DNA from: Campanula takesimana
Lineage: Eukaryota > Streptophyta > Magnoliopsida > Asterales > Campanulaceae
Reading direction: 5' to 3'
DNA length: 64,000 nucleotides
Assembly: GCA_026119855.1 (NCBI GenBank)
Contig: JAOWBW010000303.1
Location: 806,001 to 870,000 of the forward strand
A model generated the notes under the pieces. That model saw only the letters and a program-made list of their open reading frames with translations. It did not search any database and had not been told where the DNA came from. Position numbers and translations under genes: made by a program. Shown here in pieces: positions 62,410 through 64,000 of this stretch; within the stretch, counting starts at the first letter, position 1, and each line of letters begins with the position of its first letter.

Positions 62410-63048
62410 TAGGATACAAACCAAAACCCTTACGCCAGCCGAAAGGAAAACCCCCCGCAAAAGAAATCCGATGATGCGCCCATATGCAGTTGTAGCTTGC
62501 GGCCACAAAACTTCCTATTCTACTCTTCTAGCTTGGCTCAAAATTGCACACTCTCTGCAAGCTGTGCGACGGCATCATGCGACCCTAATATTATGCATCA
62601 AAGTGCTTTTGCCTTTTCGCTTCCTTTCTTCCGCGTTAAGCACTAGCTTAATTCTTCTTGATCGAGTAACAATGCATTAGACACTAGCTTAATTCTGCTT
62701 GATTGAGTAATGATGCATTCAACACCAGCTAGATTTTTTTATTTTTCATAAATACGGACGGATTGGAACATTCTATCTATTTATTTTATAGAGAAACATT
62801 TAACAGGTTACATGAACACCGTTAAAATAAATGTCATTTAATAGCTAGAGTTAAAGAGGTATTATATGTGTAAATTAATACTAATTGGCTAATGTGGCAT
62901 TGTTTAGTTGTTGTGTGCAAAAGATTTGATATTTACCGTAAGATTGTATAAAATTTTATGATTATATAAAATTTTATCTCAATTTTTTTTAGTTTCAGGA
63001 ATTTATTAGCATTTGCCAAATGATGAGCTCATTGAAATTTGTTTTTTT
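62410..63048. other. Intergenic stretch with a short tandem duplication
   Basis: CACTAGCTTAATTCTTCTTG (62641) recurs about 46 bp later as CACTAGCTTAATTCTGCTTG, and a third partial unit follows to 62730. A short open frame at 62471-62680 has no recognisable feature. Confidence 0.5.
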
Positions 63049-63966
63049 GGCAAATGACAAATAAGGGCCTGAAGTTTGGAGGCCGTTCGTAAGTAGAGGT
63101 CTGAAGTTTCAAAACTAGCAGATCAGGGCCTGAAGATAGGAAAACTAGCAAATAGGGGTTTTTTGACGGAAAAGATAGACTTTTCAGTTAAATCAGCATG
63201 TGTCGTGCACATGTGGACTTAATTGAAATAAATGTTACTAAAGGGGTAAAATGAATATTTTAAAACTTAAAAGGACTAAATTTTGTTTTCACTAATATAA
63301 AATTTAATAAATTAATATTACTTTTTTGAAAATGAAAAACACTATATTTTTTTTTATAATAAATATTTTTTTTTAAAAAAAATAAGAACCTACGTTGTTA
63401 ATTATTTATTTCACTAAATTAATTATTTTGAAAATTATTTGAAGTATTATTTTAAAATATTTTGATAATAAATATTTTTTTAGAAAAATGAGAACCTACG
63501 TTGTTAATTAATTATTTCACTAAATTAATTATTTTGGAAAGTTATTTGAAGTATTATTTTAAAAATTATTAGGCTAGATTGTTTTAGTAAAATATTTTTT
63601 CAAATAGTTTAGTGAAATATTTTTTTAAAATAAGTAGTTTAGTGAAATTATTTTTTCAAAAAAAATTAATTTGTGAAAAAAAATTAAAAAAAAATATTTT
63701 AGTGAATTATATATTGGTAAAATTTTTACTTCTAGTCCTTTAAAATTTAAAATATTCATTTTACTCCTTAAATAGTAACATTTATTTCAATTAAGTCCAC
63801 ATGTGCACGACATATGCGGGTTAACTGAAAAATCTAACTTTTTCGTAAAAAAGCCCATATTTGCTAGTTTTTCCTATCTTCAGGCCCTGATCTGCTAGTT
63901 TTGAAACTTCACACCCCTATACCTACGAATGACCCTCAAACTTCAGGCTTTTATTTGTCATTTGCC
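63049..63966. mobile_element. Mutator-like element with about 250-bp inverted repeats
   Basis: Starts GGCAAATGACAAATAAGGGC and ends in GCTTTTATTTGTCATTTGCC. The arms run about 63049-63310 and 63715-63966. The flanks are T-rich and no exact 9-bp duplication was read. The interior holds two copies of a unit of about 115 bp (both with GAGAACCTACGTTGTTAATT or AAGAACCTACGTTGTTAATT). It shares tip words with the element at 1658-3585. No transposase. Confidence 0.75.
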
Positions 63967-64000
63967 CCTTTTTATATTAAGTATAGCACGTTCAAATAAA

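Noticed and set aside
59310..62680. Several 60-90 codon open frames
   Set aside because: They lie in the solo LTR, a Stowaway or AT-rich spacer, have no domain, and are of a length expected by chance.

Overview
This is an AT-rich plant nuclear window, almost certainly from a eudicot. It has GT-AG introns, plant-specific transcription factor families (R2R3-MYB, MIF and ZF-HD) and dense plant-type transposon debris (Stowaway MITEs, Mutator-like elements, hAT elements, Helitrons, a solo LTR). I cannot name the species from the sequence. No rRNA, genuine tRNA, CRISPR array or bacterial-type operon was seen.

Four genes can be supported. (1) A cytosolic ribosomal protein eL34 (RPL34) gene on the minus strand: exons 1-3 lie at 6178-6256, 5606-5685 and 78-187, and the last exon is off the left edge. 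(2) A subgroup-1 R2R3-MYB gene on the plus strand with three exons (28566-28698, 29036-29165, 29523-30333; 357 aa), of the MYB30/31/60/94/96 clade linked to cuticular wax and stress responses. (3) An intronless MINI ZINC FINGER (MIF) gene on the plus strand (41760-42041, 93 aa). (4) An intronless zinc-finger homeodomain gene of the ZHD9/ZHD10 type on the minus strand (54871-55896, 341 aa). From memory, Arabidopsis carries RPL34C, MYB30, MIF2 and ATHB34/ZHD9 in this same order as AT3G28900, AT3G28910, AT3G28917 and AT3G28920, so this looks like an ancient conserved block inflated by transposons. MIF proteins are known to bind ZHD proteins and block their DNA binding, so two of the neighbours may be functional partners.

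Layout: 1-6256 is RPL34, whose 5.4-kb intron 2 holds a Mutator-like element with a second one nested in it. 6257-28320 is transposon-rich: a 1.3-kb tandem array of GTATAAG hairpins, tandem Helitron ends, a 1.1-kb hAT element, a decayed hAT transposase, and nested hAT/Stowaway copies. 28320-30575 is the MYB gene, with a MITE in intron 1. 30576-41640 holds Stowaways, a small hAT element and a Helitron filled with TAATAGTTAAC-like repeats. 41640-42200 is the MIF gene between two hAT-type MITEs. 42200-54870 holds many MITEs and a 1.07-kb almost wholly palindromic element with a perfect 9-bp target duplication. 54871-56200 is the ZHD gene and its leader. 56200-64000 holds a hAT element, a MITE inserted in a MITE, a 2.56-kb solo LTR, Stowaways and a terminal-inverted-repeat element at the right edge.

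Many transposon calls rest on target-site duplications read directly from the sequence: TA for Stowaway, 8 bp for hAT, 9 bp for Mutator-like, 5 bp for the LTR, and the A/T insertion rule plus 3' hairpin for Helitrons. These are the firmest structural statements here. Family names beyond that are inference.
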